NCBI RefSeq assembly: GCF_008329985.2
Contig: NZ_CP038437.2
Span: 1,178,001-1,242,000, forward strand
DNA length: 64,000 nucleotides
DNA from: Halomonas binhaiensis
Lineage (GTDB): Bacteria; Pseudomonadota; Gammaproteobacteria; Pseudomonadales; Halomonadaceae
Direction of reading: 5' to 3'
Position 1 is the first letter of the stretch. Every line of letters starts with the position of its first letter. The notes under the pieces were generated by a model. That model was given only the letters and a program-made list of their open reading frames with translations. It searched no databases and was not told the origin of the DNA. Made by a program: the position numbers and the translations under genes. Of this stretch, positions 45,785 through 55,255 are shown in pieces.

Positions 45785-46372
45785 TCACTTGCCCAGCATC
45801 TGACCCAGGGCTGGATCGGAGAAGGCGCGGTTGAGAGCATCGGAGAGCAGCTCTGTGACCATGCTGGTATTGGCAGCCTTGTTAGGCGCGACGGCATAGC
45901 TCTGATTGCGCAGTGAAGTATATTTGCCTGTATAGGTTTCTCCACCATTCTGAGCCTGCACTTCGATGACCCCCTTCAATTGGGCTTCTGGCAGTACGAC
46001 CTGGCTGGCGCCGCGCAGGTAATTCAGTTCCTTCAGCGTCAAGGTCAGGGAAGGGGCGCCCTCGACCGGGGCGGCCGTTGGAGTGAAGCCCATGTCATGT
46101 ACCGCGCGCTCGGCTTCAGCCTGTAGCTGGGGCACGATCTCGTGTGCATTGACCCGGATTTCAGCAGTGGAATTGGCTACACCACTGCGGGTTCCAAGGA
46201 CATCGGAGGAGCGACCATCCACTGCAATGACTGACACCTGCTGCCCTTGACCGGCAGTAGCGACAGGAATGCTGCGCTTAGGTTCGGGAAGCAAGCTCTG
46301 AGGGGCTGCGCAGGCACTAAGCAAGAGTGCGGCTGCCAATGCTGAAGCAGTCAGGTACATGCGACGAAGCAT
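45785..46372 (-). CDS. YajG-family lipoprotein
   Basis: The 195-residue protein has a lipobox (LAAALLLSACAAPQS, Cys at about residue 21) and the YajG domain (SLTLTLKELNYLRGASQVVL, AEIRVNAHEIVPQLQAEAER). It is an outer-membrane lipoprotein of unknown role. AGGAG lies nine bases upstream of the ATG. The cysA gene ends 215 bp upstream on the same strand. Confidence 0.88.
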   Translation of the reverse strand: MLRRMYLTASALAAALLLSACAAPQSLLPEPKRSIPVATAGQGQQVSVIAVDGRSSDVLGTRSGVANSTAEIRVNAHEIVPQLQAEAERAVHDMGFTPTAAPVEGAPSLTLTLKELNYLRGASQVVLPEAQLKGVIEVQAQNGGETYTGKYTSLRNQSYAVAPNKAANTSMVTELLSDALNRAFSDPALGQMLGK

Positions 46373-46500
46373 TCCATTTCTCCTGTCAGGAAACGATACA
46401 ACTCTTTGGTCGAGATGTTGTTTTTTGGCATCATCCCATCATCTGGACAGGCCGTCAGGCGGGTATGTCCAGGCTGTGTGTCAGATACATGAAGGTAACG

Positions 46501-46523
46501 GGAAGTTCCGTTCTTGAACTTCC
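46501..46523. terminator. Hairpin between cysA and yajG
   Basis: GGAAGTTC (46501-46508) and GAACTTCC (46516-46523) form a perfect 8-bp stem with a 7-base loop. It lies downstream of cysA and about 130 bp before yajG. Confidence 0.4.
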
Positions 46524-46587
46524 ACCCTCTTTCTCTCCATGCCTTGGCAGTGCATGGTATTACCGACGCCAGGCACCGTCACTATCC

Positions 46588-47682
46588 TCAGGCTGGCTGT
46601 GCAGTTCCTTGCGCTGAGGCGCTTGTGCTCTGTGGATAATGATGCCAGCTCAAGGGGCGGGCATAGACCTTCTTGCCTCTGGCCAGGCCGAGGGCGCTGG
46701 CTTCCTGATGTCGCACGGTGGCCAGCCAAGGCTGGTCCATCCATTCTGCCGTGAGTTCAACACGTATTTCAGCCCCTACCGGTACCACTGACGTAACAAT
46801 GGCAGGTAGGTGGGCAATATCGTCGGCGCTGGAGGACAGAGTGACTTCATGTGGACGAAACAGGAGTTGCTGACGGCCTTCTGGCAGCTCCACATGCAAC
46901 TTGGCATCGCCGCAGGTCAGCACGCCTTCACGTACTTCGCCTTCCATATGGTTGACATCACCCAGGAACTCGAAGACAAATCGATTGGCCGGGTTGCGAT
47001 ATAGCTGGTCTGGTGTGTCGACTTGCTCGATGCGGCCATTGCTCATCACCACAACTCGGTCGGATAGTTCCAGAGCCTCTTCCTGGTCATGGGTGACGAA
47101 TACGCTGGTAAAGCCCAACTCGTCGTGCAGATGGCGTAGCCAGCGGCGCAAGTCCTGGCGCACCTTGGCATCCAGGGCACCGAAGGGCTCGTCAAGCAGC
47201 AGGACTTCGGGCTTGAGTGCCAGTGCGCGGGCCAGAGACACACGTTGCTGCTGTCCGCCGGAGAGCTGTGCGGGATAGCGGGCGGCAAGGTGCTCGAGCT
47301 GGACCATTTCCAGCAATCGATATACCTGGGCACGGATCTCGTCACTGCTTGGTCGAGAGCGGCGTGGCAGAACGGTCAGACCAAAGGCCACGTTGTCGAA
47401 CACGCTCATGTGACGGAACAGGGCGTAATGCTGGAACACGAAGCCGATGCGACGATCGCGGACATGGACCCGAGTCACATCACGTTCTCCGAACAGAATG
47501 CGGGGGCCAGCCTCGGCATCCGGACTCTCCAGACCGGCGATGATGCGTAACAGGGTCGTCTTGCCCGAACCTGAAGGTCCCAGCAGACCGATCAATTCGC
47601 CATTGTCGATATGCAGGCTGGTCGATGTCAGTGCCTGAGAGCGTCCGAAGTGCTTCTGAATATTTTCGAGGCGAATGCTCAT
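46588..47682 (-). CDS. cysA: Sulfate/thiosulfate ABC transporter ATP-binding protein CysA
   Basis: This 364-residue ATPase powers sulfate uptake. It has Walker [21 protein letters not shown] near residue 40, the signature [15 protein letters not shown], Walker [21 protein letters not shown], and the switch His in [15 protein letters not shown]. The C-terminal TOBE domain is typical of CysA. GGGAGG precedes the ATG at 47682. It overlaps cysW by four bases in the order sbp-cysT-cysW-cysA. Confidence 0.94.
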   Translation of the reverse strand: MSIRLENIQKHFGRSQALTSTSLHIDNGELIGLLGPSGSGKTTLLRIIAGLESPDAEAGPRILFGERDVTRVHVRDRRIGFVFQHYALFRHMSVFDNVAFGLTVLPRRSRPSSDEIRAQVYRLLEMVQLEHLAARYPAQLSGGQQQRVSLARALALKPEVLLLDEPFGALDAKVRQDLRRWLRHLHDELGFTSVFVTHDQEEALELSDRVVVMSNGRIEQVDTPDQLYRNPANRFVFEFLGDVNHMEGEVREGVLTCGDAKLHVELPEGRQQLLFRPHEVTLSSSADDIAHLPAIVTSVVPVGAEIRVELTAEWMDQPWLATVRHQEASALGLARGKKVYARPLSWHHYPQSTSASAQGTAQPA

Positions 47683-48506
47683 GCGGCAACCTCCCGGCGC
47701 GATACGCGCCATTCGAGCAGGGCCTTGGCGGCCAGAGTGAACAGGGCGATCAGTGCAAGCAGGGCGGCGCTGGCAAAGGCGCCGACGGTGTTGTAGTCCT
47801 GATAAAGCAGCTGTACGTGCAATGGCAGTGTATTGGTTTCGCCGCGGATGGCGCCGGATACGACAGAAACCGCACCAAACTCGCCGACCGCACGTGCGTT
47901 GGTCAGGATCACCCCATACAGCAGTGCCCAGCGGATGTTAGGCAGGGTGACGCGGCGGAACAGGGTATATCCCTTGGCACCAAGAGTGACGGCTGCCTCT
48001 TCTTCCCGGGAGCCCTGGGCCTGCATCAGCGGGATCAGTTCCCGGGCGACAAAGGGACTGGTCACGAAAATGGTCACCATCAAGATACCCGGCCATGCGA
48101 ACATCAGCTGTATGTCATGGCTATCAAGCCAACCGCCGATCCAGCCATTGCGCCCGTAGAGCATCAGGTAGACAAGCCCAGCCACCACGGGGGAAATGGC
48201 AAAGGGAATATCGATCAGGGTCTGCAGCAGACGGCGTCCGGGGAAGGCGAAACGGGTCACGAGCCAGGCCAGTGCCACGCCAAACACCAGATTGACCGGA
48301 ATGGTCAGTATCGTCACCAATACGGTCAGGCCAATGGCGGCGAGAGTATAGTGCTCGGTGACATTGGCAATGAAAGTACTCCATCCGCTGGCAAAGGCCT
48401 GGGCAAAGATCGCCACCAGAGGCAAGAGCAGAAATAGCGCCGAGAACGCCACGGCAGCGCTGATCAGGCTGTAGCGAACCCAGCGGGCATCTCCGATACG
48501 TTGCAT
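47679..48506 (-). CDS. cysW: Sulfate/thiosulfate ABC transporter permease CysW
   Basis: This 275-residue inner-membrane permease begins [20 protein letters not shown] and has six hydrophobic spans. The EAA loop is [20 protein letters not shown] with the Gly typical of contacts with Cys[21 protein letters not shown] is the CysW/CysT family mark. The start overlaps the cysT stop (ATGA), so translation is coupled. With CysT it forms the channel. Confidence 0.94.
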   Translation of the reverse strand: MQRIGDARWVRYSLISAAVAFSALFLLLPLVAIFAQAFASGWSTFIANVTEHYTLAAIGLTVLVTILTIPVNLVFGVALAWLVTRFAFPGRRLLQTLIDIPFAISPVVAGLVYLMLYGRNGWIGGWLDSHDIQLMFAWPGILMVTIFVTSPFVARELIPLMQAQGSREEEAAVTLGAKGYTLFRRVTLPNIRWALLYGVILTNARAVGEFGAVSVVSGAIRGETNTLPLHVQLLYQDYNTVGAFASAALLALIALFTLAAKALLEWRVSRREVAA

Positions 48507-49363
48507 CAGCGGCCTCCATGCAGGCGGCGAATGAATCGGCCTTGCCATAAATTGATGGCCAGCAGCATCAGCAAGGACACTGCCAGCACTATGGAAGCGA
48601 TGGCCGAGGCGCCTGCATAGTCATACTCCTGCAGCTTGACGAAGATCATCAGCGAGGTGATTTCCGTCTCGTAAGGCATATTGCCAGCGATGAAGATGAC
48701 TGCGCCAAACTCCCCGAGTGAGCGTACGAACGCCAGCCCTGTGCCTGTGACCAAGGCAGGCCACAAGTGTGGAAGGATGACGCGTCGAAATGCGACGCCA
48801 TCTCTGGCACCAAGTGCCATGGCGGCTTCATCGACCTCGGCAGGCAGGTCCTCCAATACCGGTTGCACGGTACGAACCACGAAGGGAATGCTGGTAAAGG
48901 CCATGGCCAGAGCAATACCGACCCAGGAGTAGGAAATTTTCCAGCCAAGCGGCTCCAGCAACTGGCCCATCCAGCCATTGGAAGAATACAGCGTCGCCAG
49001 TGTAATGCCGGCCACGGCTGTGGGAAGCGCAAAGGGCAGGTCCATCAAGGCATCGAGCAAGCGCTTGCCCGGGAAGTCGTAGCGTACCAGCACCCAGGCC
49101 AGCAGGAGGCCAAAAGCGGCATTGATCACTGCTGCCACCGCAGCACCACTGATGGTAGTGACGTAGCTGGCGACTACTCTGGGCTCAGTGACGATCGCCC
49201 AGTACTGGGGCAGGGACATTCCCTTGAGTTCACCGATCAGGCCTGTCAATGGCAGCAGCAGTACCAGCGACACGAAGGTCAGGCTGATACCCAGGGAAAG
49301 GCCAAAGCCTGGCAACACACGTTGCTGGGATTGCCAGGGAAGTCGGAATGACAAGGCGCTCAT
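48506..49363 (-). CDS. cysT: Sulfate/thiosulfate ABC transporter permease CysT
   Basis: The 285-residue permease starts MSALSFRLPWQSQQRVLPGF and has about six spans. Its EAA loop reads EVDEAAMALGARDGVAFRRV, and AFVRSLGEFGAVIFIAGNMP is the family segment. AGGAAA precedes the ATG at 49363. The 5' neighbour is the broken binding-protein gene, after which short imperfect repeats fill the spacer. It pairs with CysW. Confidence 0.94.
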   Translation of the reverse strand: MSALSFRLPWQSQQRVLPGFGLSLGISLTFVSLVLLLPLTGLIGELKGMSLPQYWAIVTEPRVVASYVTTISGAAVAAVINAAFGLLLAWVLVRYDFPGKRLLDALMDLPFALPTAVAGITLATLYSSNGWMGQLLEPLGWKISYSWVGIALAMAFTSIPFVVRTVQPVLEDLPAEVDEAAMALGARDGVAFRRVILPHLWPALVTGTGLAFVRSLGEFGAVIFIAGNMPYETEITSLMIFVKLQEYDYAGASAIASIVLAVSLLMLLAINLWQGRFIRRLHGGR

Positions 49364-49371
49364 GATGTTTC

Positions 49372-49416
49372 CTGTATGCGTGCTATCTCTATGCGCACGA
49401 TCTGCATGCGTATCAA
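49372..49416. repeat. Imperfect 15-bp repeats before cysT
   Basis: Units CTGTATGCGTGCTAT (49372), CTCTATGCGCACGAT (49387) and CTGCATGCGTATCAA (49402) share most positions. They lie just upstream of the cysT start. Confidence 0.6.
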
Positions 49417-49439
49417 CTGTCTGCATGCCAGATTGCCCA

Positions 49440-50296
49440 GGAAGTGATCGCATGCATGAAGTCTGCTGGCAACCTGCCGAAGACGTCTTCACCCGGTTTC
49501 GAATTGCGGAGAACTCTTTCGCCACTTCTTCGTCATGCACCCCAGTATGCGCCAGGTGTAGCCAGATAATCCTCGGCAATATCCAGATTGCCGTTGCGTT
49601 CTGCGCTGTCTTCTACCACGGCCACCGGGAATTCAGCGAGAATATCCACAGGAGGCACGATCACTTCGTAGTCATCACTGCCGTATTCTTGGCGGATATT
49701 GTTGACCTCTGACTCGAAGCTGATCAGCACATCGCCGATACCACGTTCAATGAAGGTGGTGGTGGCACCACGGCCGCCTGTATCGAAGACTTTTACATTG
49801 CCCAGGAAGTCGCGCATGAAGTCCTGAACCTTCTCTTCATCCCCGTTGAACTGCTGCTCTGCAGCACCCCAGGCAGCGCCGCCGGAGGTCGGGGTGGGAA
49901 TATCTCCACGCCGCGAGGTCGCTATGTATGCCCTGGGGTTGTCACGAGAAACTGGCTTTGCCAGTCTTCGGCGACCAGGCCGGCATCGGCCAGTACTTGT
50001 ACGTCAGTGACCTGGTTATAGGTCACGACATCGGCCTTGAGCCCCTGCAGAATGGCCCGGGCCTGAGCCGAAGACCCTCCATGAGACTGCTTGATGGTCA
50101 GGGTGTCGTCATGTTCTGCCTGCCAGTGTTCCTTGAACGCAGGATTGATAGTGGCAAACAACTCACGCGCAATGTCGTAGGAAGAGTTCAACAGCTCGCG
50201 CTCTTCGGCCATGGCGGGCATTGCCATGCCGGCTCCGACGCCAGTGGCCAAGGCCAGAGACAGGGTGGTTCGACGCAGAAACGCGGGCAGAATCAT
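49440..50296 (-). pseudogene. Sulfate-binding protein (Sbp/CysP) with multiple frameshifts
   Basis: The 5' part is intact. It has a signal peptide, then [40 protein letters not shown] and [20 protein letters not shown], which is a periplasmic sulfate-binding protein. After DWQSQF it reads FLVTTPGHT and stops near 49922. Sequence across 49818-49925 recovers fragments DNPR, GDI-P-P-TSGG and [13 protein letters not shown] in other phases. [20 protein letters not shown] resumes intact to [11 protein letters not shown] (stop 49533). [11 protein letters not shown] and EDVFG can be found beyond in other phases. At least four indels are needed. The rest of the operon is intact. Confidence 0.85.
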
Positions 50297-50574
50297 GGAT
50301 GACTCCCTGAGCAAAAGTGGGATTGAGGGTATTGTGTGCAGACTAATGGCTACCTAAAGGAATTACAATTATGTCTGTTATGATTTTTGGGCATAACAAT
50401 GCACCACAGTTGCGTGCCACCAGTAGCATCGAGAGTGGGTATTAGAGTGGGCATTGAGGCGGTCGGGATGCTCATTGCGTAGATTTTGCCCTCATGGAGT
50501 GCCACGCAGGCCCCCAAGCTCGCCGGCAGCTGCTAGAATGCGGACTTTCTATGCCTTAATCCGCGACTGCGACC

Positions 50575-51216
50575 ATGACAGCGACTTCCAATTTTCAGAT
50601 TGCTCCTTCGATTCTTTCCGCCAACTTCGCCAAGCTTGGTGAAGAAGTGGACGACGTGCTGGCTTCCGGCGCCGATATTGTTCATTTCGATGTGATGGAC
50701 AACCATTTCGTACCCAATCTGACGATTGGTCCCATGGTCTGTGAAGCCCTGCGCAAGCATGGCGTTACTGCTCCCATCGATGTGCACCTGATGGTCAAGC
50801 CAGTGGACAGAGTGATTGGTGACTTCATCGATGCCGGTGCCACCTATATCACCTTTCACCCCGAAGCCTCCGAACATATCGACCGTTCCCTGCAGTTGAT
50901 CCGCGATGGCGGTTGCAAGGCCGGACTGGTGTTCAATCCAGCGACACCGCTGTCTTATCTCGACTATGTGATGGACAAGGTCGATATGGTGTTGTTGATG
51001 AGCGTCAACCCAGGTTTCGGTGGACAATCTTTCATTCCTTCTACACTGAACAAGTTGCGTCAGGCGCGTCAGCGTATTGACGAAAGTGGCCTGGATATCC
51101 GCCTGGAAGTCGACGGCGGTGTCAAGATCGACAACGTTGCAGAAATTGCCCGTGCGGGTGCCGATACCTTCGTTGCCGGTTCTGCTGTGTTCGGGGCTCG
51201 ACAGTCGGTCTGGTGA
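50575..51216 (+). CDS. rpe: Ribulose-phosphate 3-epimerase Rpe, C-terminus altered by tandem duplication
   Basis: Rpe interconverts ribulose 5-phosphate and xylulose 5-phosphate. The TIM-barrel signatures are present: [66 protein letters not shown] and [11 protein letters not shown]. The frame ends after [12 protein letters not shown] at 213 residues, shorter than usual. The normal ending (FGARQESDPHRYDTVIGRFR... to LT) is present downstream in the same frame, in a second copy of a 117-bp duplication, with stop codons between. The function of the shortened protein is uncertain because only the last helix is lost. Confidence 0.9.
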   Translation: MTATSNFQIAPSILSANFAKLGEEVDDVLASGADIVHFDVMDNHFVPNLTIGPMVCEALRKHGVTAPIDVHLMVKPVDRVIGDFIDAGATYITFHPEASEHIDRSLQLIRDGGCKAGLVFNPATPLSYLDYVMDKVDMVLLMSVNPGFGGQSFIPSTLNKLRQARQRIDESGLDIRLEVDGGVKIDNVAEIARAGADTFVAGSAVFGARQSVW

Positions 51217-51380
51217 TCGGCGGTTACGATACGGTGATCGGTCCTGTTCCGCGAACAAAGATCTGCCCGTGCGGGTGCCGATACCTTCGTTGCCGGTTCT
51301 GCTGTGTTCGGGGCTCGCCAGGAGTCTGATCCACATCGTTACGATACGGTGATCGGTCGTTTCCGCGAACAGTTATCGCC
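51147..51380 (+). repeat. 117-bp imperfect tandem duplication at the rpe 3' end
   Basis: About 54 bp from 51147 recur identically at 51264. The following part of each copy diverges by small indels and then matches again (GTTACGATACGGTGATCGGT at 51223 and 51338). The first copy has lost the reading frame. The second retains the normal rpe ending up to the TGA at 51388-51390. Confidence 0.9.
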
Positions 51381-51397
51381 GCTGACCTGATGATATT

Positions 51398-51733
51398 GTG
51401 ATCTGGATGGTGAGTGGTGATGCTGACAATAAGCGTGCCAAATCGGGCATGAGTGATGAGAGTCGCCATCGCCAGGAAGTGCGTATTTGGCACCTTTATG
51501 TCATCAAAACAGCGGCTGGAGCACTCTACACCGGTATTACCACGGATGTGGAAAGGCGCTTTGAAGAGCACCGCAAAGGCCGTGGTGCCAAGGCACTGCG
51601 TGGCAAGGGGCCGATGACGCTCGTCTACCAGGAATGCATTGGTGGACACGGTGATGCCTTGCGCCGAGAGGCTGCTTTCAAGCGCTTGTCAGCAACTGCC
51701 AAACGACAGTGGTTGAAAGATCAGGGCTATTAA
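51398..51733 (+). CDS. GIY-YIG nuclease-superfamily protein (YhbQ/UPF0213)
   Basis: The 111-residue protein has HLYVIKTAAGALYTGITTDV, then ERRFEEHRKGRGAKALRG, the GIY-YIG core with conserved Tyr, Arg and Glu. TLVYQECIGGHGDALRREAA and FKRLSATAKRQWL complete the UPF0213 form. The start is uncertain: a GTG at 51398, or ATGs at 51407 and 51449. No strong ribosome site supports one. It is a small DNA-endonuclease-like protein of unknown role. Confidence 0.88.
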   Translation: MIWMVSGDADNKRAKSGMSDESRHRQEVRIWHLYVIKTAAGALYTGITTDVERRFEEHRKGRGAKALRGKGPMTLVYQECIGGHGDALRREAAFKRLSATAKRQWLKDQGY

Positions 51734-51856
51734 GGGGTTCTGTGTCCCCGTTTACAGGTAATATTGCCACTGTAACGCAAGGGAAGACACCGGTGCATGG
51801 AAAGGCTGGTGCTAGGTAGTTGACGTCTTTGATGGCTCGAAAACAAGGAGTTCCGT

Positions 51857-52723
51857 ATGGAGTCAATGGAAAATGTGAATGTAGATGCATTGGTCGAATT
51901 CGCATCGACCACTGGACTGCAGTTCTTGATCAATCTGGTGGCAGCTGCCGCTATTTTCATTATTGGCCGTTGGGTCGCGAAAGCGATTCATCGCCTGGTG
52001 ATCAAGGGAATGGAGCGGGCCAAGCTGGAGCCGCTGCTGGTCAAGTTCCTGGGCAATATTGTTTATACCTTGCTGCTGCTGTTCGTGGTCCTGGCGACCA
52101 TCAGCAAGCTTGGTATCCAGACCGCTTCATTGATTGCGGTGCTTGGTGCCGCAGGCCTGGCAGTGGGGCTGGCGCTGCAGGGGTCCCTGGCCAACTTCGC
52201 TTCCGGTGTCATGGTCATCATCTTTCGTCCGTATCGCATCGGTGATTATGTCGAAGCTGGTGGTGTCAGTGGTACCGTGCAGGATGTGCAGATCTTCACC
52301 ACTGAACTGACCACGCCGGACAACCGTAAAGTCATCGTGCCCAATGGCCAGATGATGGCCGGAGCCATCACCAACTACTCCGCTCACGCCACCCGGCGGG
52401 TGGATCTGGTCGTGGGTGTTGGCTATGACGATGATATCGATACCGTGCGTCGTGTACTGGAAAGCGCTGTAGCTGATGATTCACGTGTCATGGAAGCACC
52501 TGAATCTACAATTCGTATCGGCACCATGAATGAATCCAGTGTCGACTGGATTGTGCGTCCCTGGGTGAAAGCCGAAGATTACTGGGATGTGTACTGGGGG
52601 CTGACCGAAGAGATCAAGCGTCGCTTTGACAAGGAAGGCATCAGTATTCCGTTCCCGCAGCGTGATGTTCATGTCTACCATCATGGTGACAATGCTCCGG
52701 GCCTGGACAAGCAGGACCAATAA
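51857..52723 (+). CDS. mscS: Small-conductance mechanosensitive channel MscS
   Basis: MscS opens on membrane tension and releases solutes after hypo-osmotic shock. The 288-residue length equals the E. coli type. It has two N-terminal spans, the pore helix AAGLAVGLALQGSLANFASG, and the cytoplasmic beta domain (FRPYRIGDYVEAGGVSGTVQ, NRKVIVPNGQMMAGAITNYS). The end FPQRDVHVYH is characteristic. AAGGAG lies seven bases before the ATG. Confidence 0.95.
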   Translation: MESMENVNVDALVEFASTTGLQFLINLVAAAAIFIIGRWVAKAIHRLVIKGMERAKLEPLLVKFLGNIVYTLLLLFVVLATISKLGIQTASLIAVLGAAGLAVGLALQGSLANFASGVMVIIFRPYRIGDYVEAGGVSGTVQDVQIFTTELTTPDNRKVIVPNGQMMAGAITNYSAHATRRVDLVVGVGYDDDIDTVRRVLESAVADDSRVMEAPESTIRIGTMNESSVDWIVRPWVKAEDYWDVYWGLTEEIKRRFDKEGISIPFPQRDVHVYHHGDNAPGLDKQDQ

Positions 52724-52748
52724 CGGTTCTGTTCTTCAGGTCTGCTTT

Positions 52749-52786
52749 AAATGAAGAAGGTCGCCCTTGGGCGACCTTCTTCATTT
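52749..52786. terminator. Perfect 18-bp hairpin between mscS and ndh
   Basis: AAATGAAGAAGGTCGCCC (52749-52766) pairs exactly with GGGCGACCTTCTTCATTT (52769-52786) across two bases. The A/T ends serve as T-runs in both directions, so it can terminate both convergent genes. Confidence 0.9.
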
Positions 52787-52810
52787 GCTGTGTCGTTTTT
52801 ATGGCATCGC

Positions 52811-54112
52811 TCAGTGCAGTTTCATGCGTGGCTTGAGATAACGGTTGATGCCATCGACCACTACCATCATGCCGGTCTTGAAAGTACCGTGAATGGCACG
52901 CTGGTGCATGCGGTACAGCGAGGCATAGAAGAATCTTGCCAGATTCCCCTCGATAAACAGGCTGCGGGCGGATGCTGCGCGCATTAAGCTACCGATGGCA
53001 TCGAAATGAGCCAGGGAAATCAGCGAGCCGCGATCACGGAACTTGAAGTCCTTGAGCGGCTTGCTGTCCATCGTAGCCACCAGGTTCTTGTAAAGCACTT
53101 CGGCTTGCTGGTGGGCTGCCTGGGCGCGAGGTGGTACCACGGAGCCATCTTCCTGAGGGCAGCTGGCACAATCACCGAAGGCAAAGATGCGAGGGTCGTC
53201 CACGCTCTGCAGGGTTGGCTGCACCTTGATACGGTTATTGCGCTCGACCGGTAGCCCGAGTTCGGCAAGAAACCCTGGTGCCTTGATGCCTGCTGACCAG
53301 ACACCGAGATCAATCTCGATGTTGCCTTCATCGGCTGTGTGAATCGCTTCGGCATCGACCTTGGTCACTCGGGTATTCACATGTACCTGAACACCAAGCT
53401 TTTCCAGCTCTCGATGCACTGCCTGGCTGATGCGATCAGGAAGGGCGGGAAGAATCTTGGGCGCAGCCTCGATCAGGTGCACCTTGAGATGTTCGCGACC
53501 CTTGGCAGAGAATCCATAACTCTTGAGCATGCGTGAGGCATCGTGGAGTTCGGCTGCCAGCTCCACGCCAGTGGCACCAGCACCGATGATGCCGATAGAG
53601 ATGAACGGGTGATCTTCATGGCTGTCCTGGCTGCTGTAGCGCAGGAAGGTATTGAGCATGGCCTTGCGGAATTCTTCAGCCTGCGCCGTGCTATCGAGGA
53701 AGTGGCAGTGTTCACGGACGCCCTCGGTGCCGAAATCGTTGCTGACACTGCCGATGGATAGCACCAGATAATCGTAGTTCAGCTGGCGTGCCGGCAGCAC
53801 TTCATTACCGTCCTCGTCAAGGATCGGGGCCAGCGTCAGTGTGCGGGCTTCACGGTCCAGTCCGCATAAAGTACCGCGCTGGAAGCGATAGCCGTTGGCA
53901 GCGGAATGGCCTTGGTAGGAAATGCTGTCAATGCTGGAGTCGATGACCCCAGTGGCGACTTCATGCAACAGTGGTTTCCAGACATGGGTGGTGTCACGAT
54001 CGACAAGCACAATGTCTGCCTTGTCCTTTTTGCCTAGCTTCCGTCCGAGTCGGGTGACGAGCTCCAGGCCGCCGGCGCCTCCGCCGACAACCACAATAGT
54101 GGGTTTGCTCAT
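52811..54112 (-). CDS. ndh: NADH dehydrogenase type II-like FAD oxidoreductase
   Basis: The 433-residue protein transfers electrons from NADH to quinone without proton pumping. It begins MSKPTIVVVGGGAGGLELVT, with the FAD GxGxxG motif. A second Rossmann motif is IGIIGAGATGVELAAELHDA for NADH. RIFAFGDCASCPQEDG binds FAD, and a C-terminal hydrophobic-basic region anchors it to the membrane. AGGAG lies nine bases before the ATG at 54112. A longer in-frame extension is not supported. It converges on mscS. Confidence 0.93.
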   Translation of the reverse strand: MSKPTIVVVGGGAGGLELVTRLGRKLGKKDKADIVLVDRDTTHVWKPLLHEVATGVIDSSIDSISYQGHSAANGYRFQRGTLCGLDREARTLTLAPILDEDGNEVLPARQLNYDYLVLSIGSVSNDFGTEGVREHCHFLDSTAQAEEFRKAMLNTFLRYSSQDSHEDHPFISIGIIGAGATGVELAAELHDASRMLKSYGFSAKGREHLKVHLIEAAPKILPALPDRISQAVHRELEKLGVQVHVNTRVTKVDAEAIHTADEGNIEIDLGVWSAGIKAPGFLAELGLPVERNNRIKVQPTLQSVDDPRIFAFGDCASCPQEDGSVVPPRAQAAHQQAEVLYKNLVATMDSKPLKDFKFRDRGSLISLAHFDAIGSLMRAASARSLFIEGNLARFFYASLYRMHQRAIHGTFKTGMMVVVDGINRYLKPRMKLH

Positions 54113-54312
54113 GTTGATGAGCTCCTGAAAATGAGTGGAGCCCTCATCATATGCGCAGGAATGGAACCTTGCTATCTTTTGCACTGCACAATGCAGCGGA
54201 TCGCATAGCCATGCTGTTCCCGTTATGGTCTTGCCCGTAACATATGGCCGGCATGAACAGGTAGCAACAGAACTGTTGCTGGCCGAGATCCTTGACGATA
54301 GAGAGACCCTTG

Positions 54313-54978
54313 ATGCACCCATTGCTGACCGATATTCGCCTGGTAGCTTTCGACCTTGATGGTACTCTGGTGGATTCCGTACCAGATATGGCCGCAGCAG
54401 TGGATGCGGCACTCATTGATGTGGAATTACCCGTGGCAGGCGAGGACAAGGTGCGCCATTGGGTGGGTAATGGCGCCAGGGTATTGCTGGAGCGGGCTCT
54501 CGATGATGCGTTGGGTGAAGCCCCTGGCCATACCCTGACCGAGACGGCCCTTGAGCATTTTCTGGAGCATTATCACTGTGCTCCCTGTGCTCGAACACGC
54601 CTTTATCCTGGTGTTCGTGACGCCTTGGAAGGACTTCACGGCTCTGGCAGGACGCTATGCCTGGTAACCAACAAGCCTGAGGCGTTTATTGCTCCAATAC
54701 TGAGTGCACTGGATGTGGAGAGGTTTTTCTCGTCCTTCCTCGGAGGGGACTCGCTTCCCTGGCGAAAGCCGGACCCCATGCCACTCATGCACTTATGCCA
54801 GCGCTTCGATGTTTCACCGCGCGAATGCCTGATGGTGGGAGACTCTCGTCATGATGTTGCTGCGGGCAAGGCCGCTGGTTTTCGCACATTGGCGGTGCCC
54901 TATGGATACAACCACGGCGAGCCGGTGGAACAGAGTGACCCCGATGCAGTAGTTGAATCGCTGGCCCAACTCCTTTAG
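54313..54978 (+). CDS. gph: Phosphoglycolate phosphatase Gph
   Basis: This 221-residue HAD hydrolase removes phosphate from 2-phosphoglycolate. It has the nucleophile motif RLVAFDLDGTLVDSVPDMAA, motif II LVTNKP near residue 120, and the motif III/IV region RKPDPMPLMHL plus MVGDSRHDVAAGKAAG. The ATG at 54313 is chosen; an in-frame TTG lies seven codons upstream. It precedes trpE, as often seen with the rpe-gph-trpE order in pseudomonads and relatives, although here rpe is separated by three genes. Confidence 0.94.
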   Translation: MHPLLTDIRLVAFDLDGTLVDSVPDMAAAVDAALIDVELPVAGEDKVRHWVGNGARVLLERALDDALGEAPGHTLTETALEHFLEHYHCAPCARTRLYPGVRDALEGLHGSGRTLCLVTNKPEAFIAPILSALDVERFFSSFLGGDSLPWRKPDPMPLMHLCQRFDVSPRECLMVGDSRHDVAAGKAAGFRTLAVPYGYNHGEPVEQSDPDAVVESLAQLL

Positions 54979-55061
54979 GTTGATAGCGAGTCGGCACCAT
55001 GTTTGCCGATGGTCATTGTTCTGAACTCGCTGCGATGGACAGCCCCATGCACAGCCCCTTC

Positions 55062-55160
55062 ATGCGTACAGCGCTATTCCTTTCGCTTTCGGCCAGCATG
55101 CCGAAGGTCTGCCTGATCCCTGCACAAGCCCCCGGCCTCAACGGCTCTTGGCGATGGTGA
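55062..55160 (+). promoter_or_regulatory. Candidate trpE leader peptide ending in Trp-Arg-Trp
   Basis: A short frame can start at 55035, 55047 or 55062 and ends ...LNGSWRW then TGA, with Trp codons at 55149 and 55155. Near the Trp codons TGGCGA can pair with TCGCCA (55149 with 55165-55170), and TTCGCCA can alternatively pair with TGGCGCTTCG further on. That resembles an attenuator. It lies about 95 bp before trpE, and no T-rich terminator is obvious. Confidence 0.5.
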
Positions 55161-55255
55161 AGCTTCGCCATTGAAGTGCCGTGCTGGCGCTTCGCCCTGC
55201 AACCATCATATTTCCAGCATTTTCTGCGTACCGCTATTTTCTCGAGGATTCGGGC

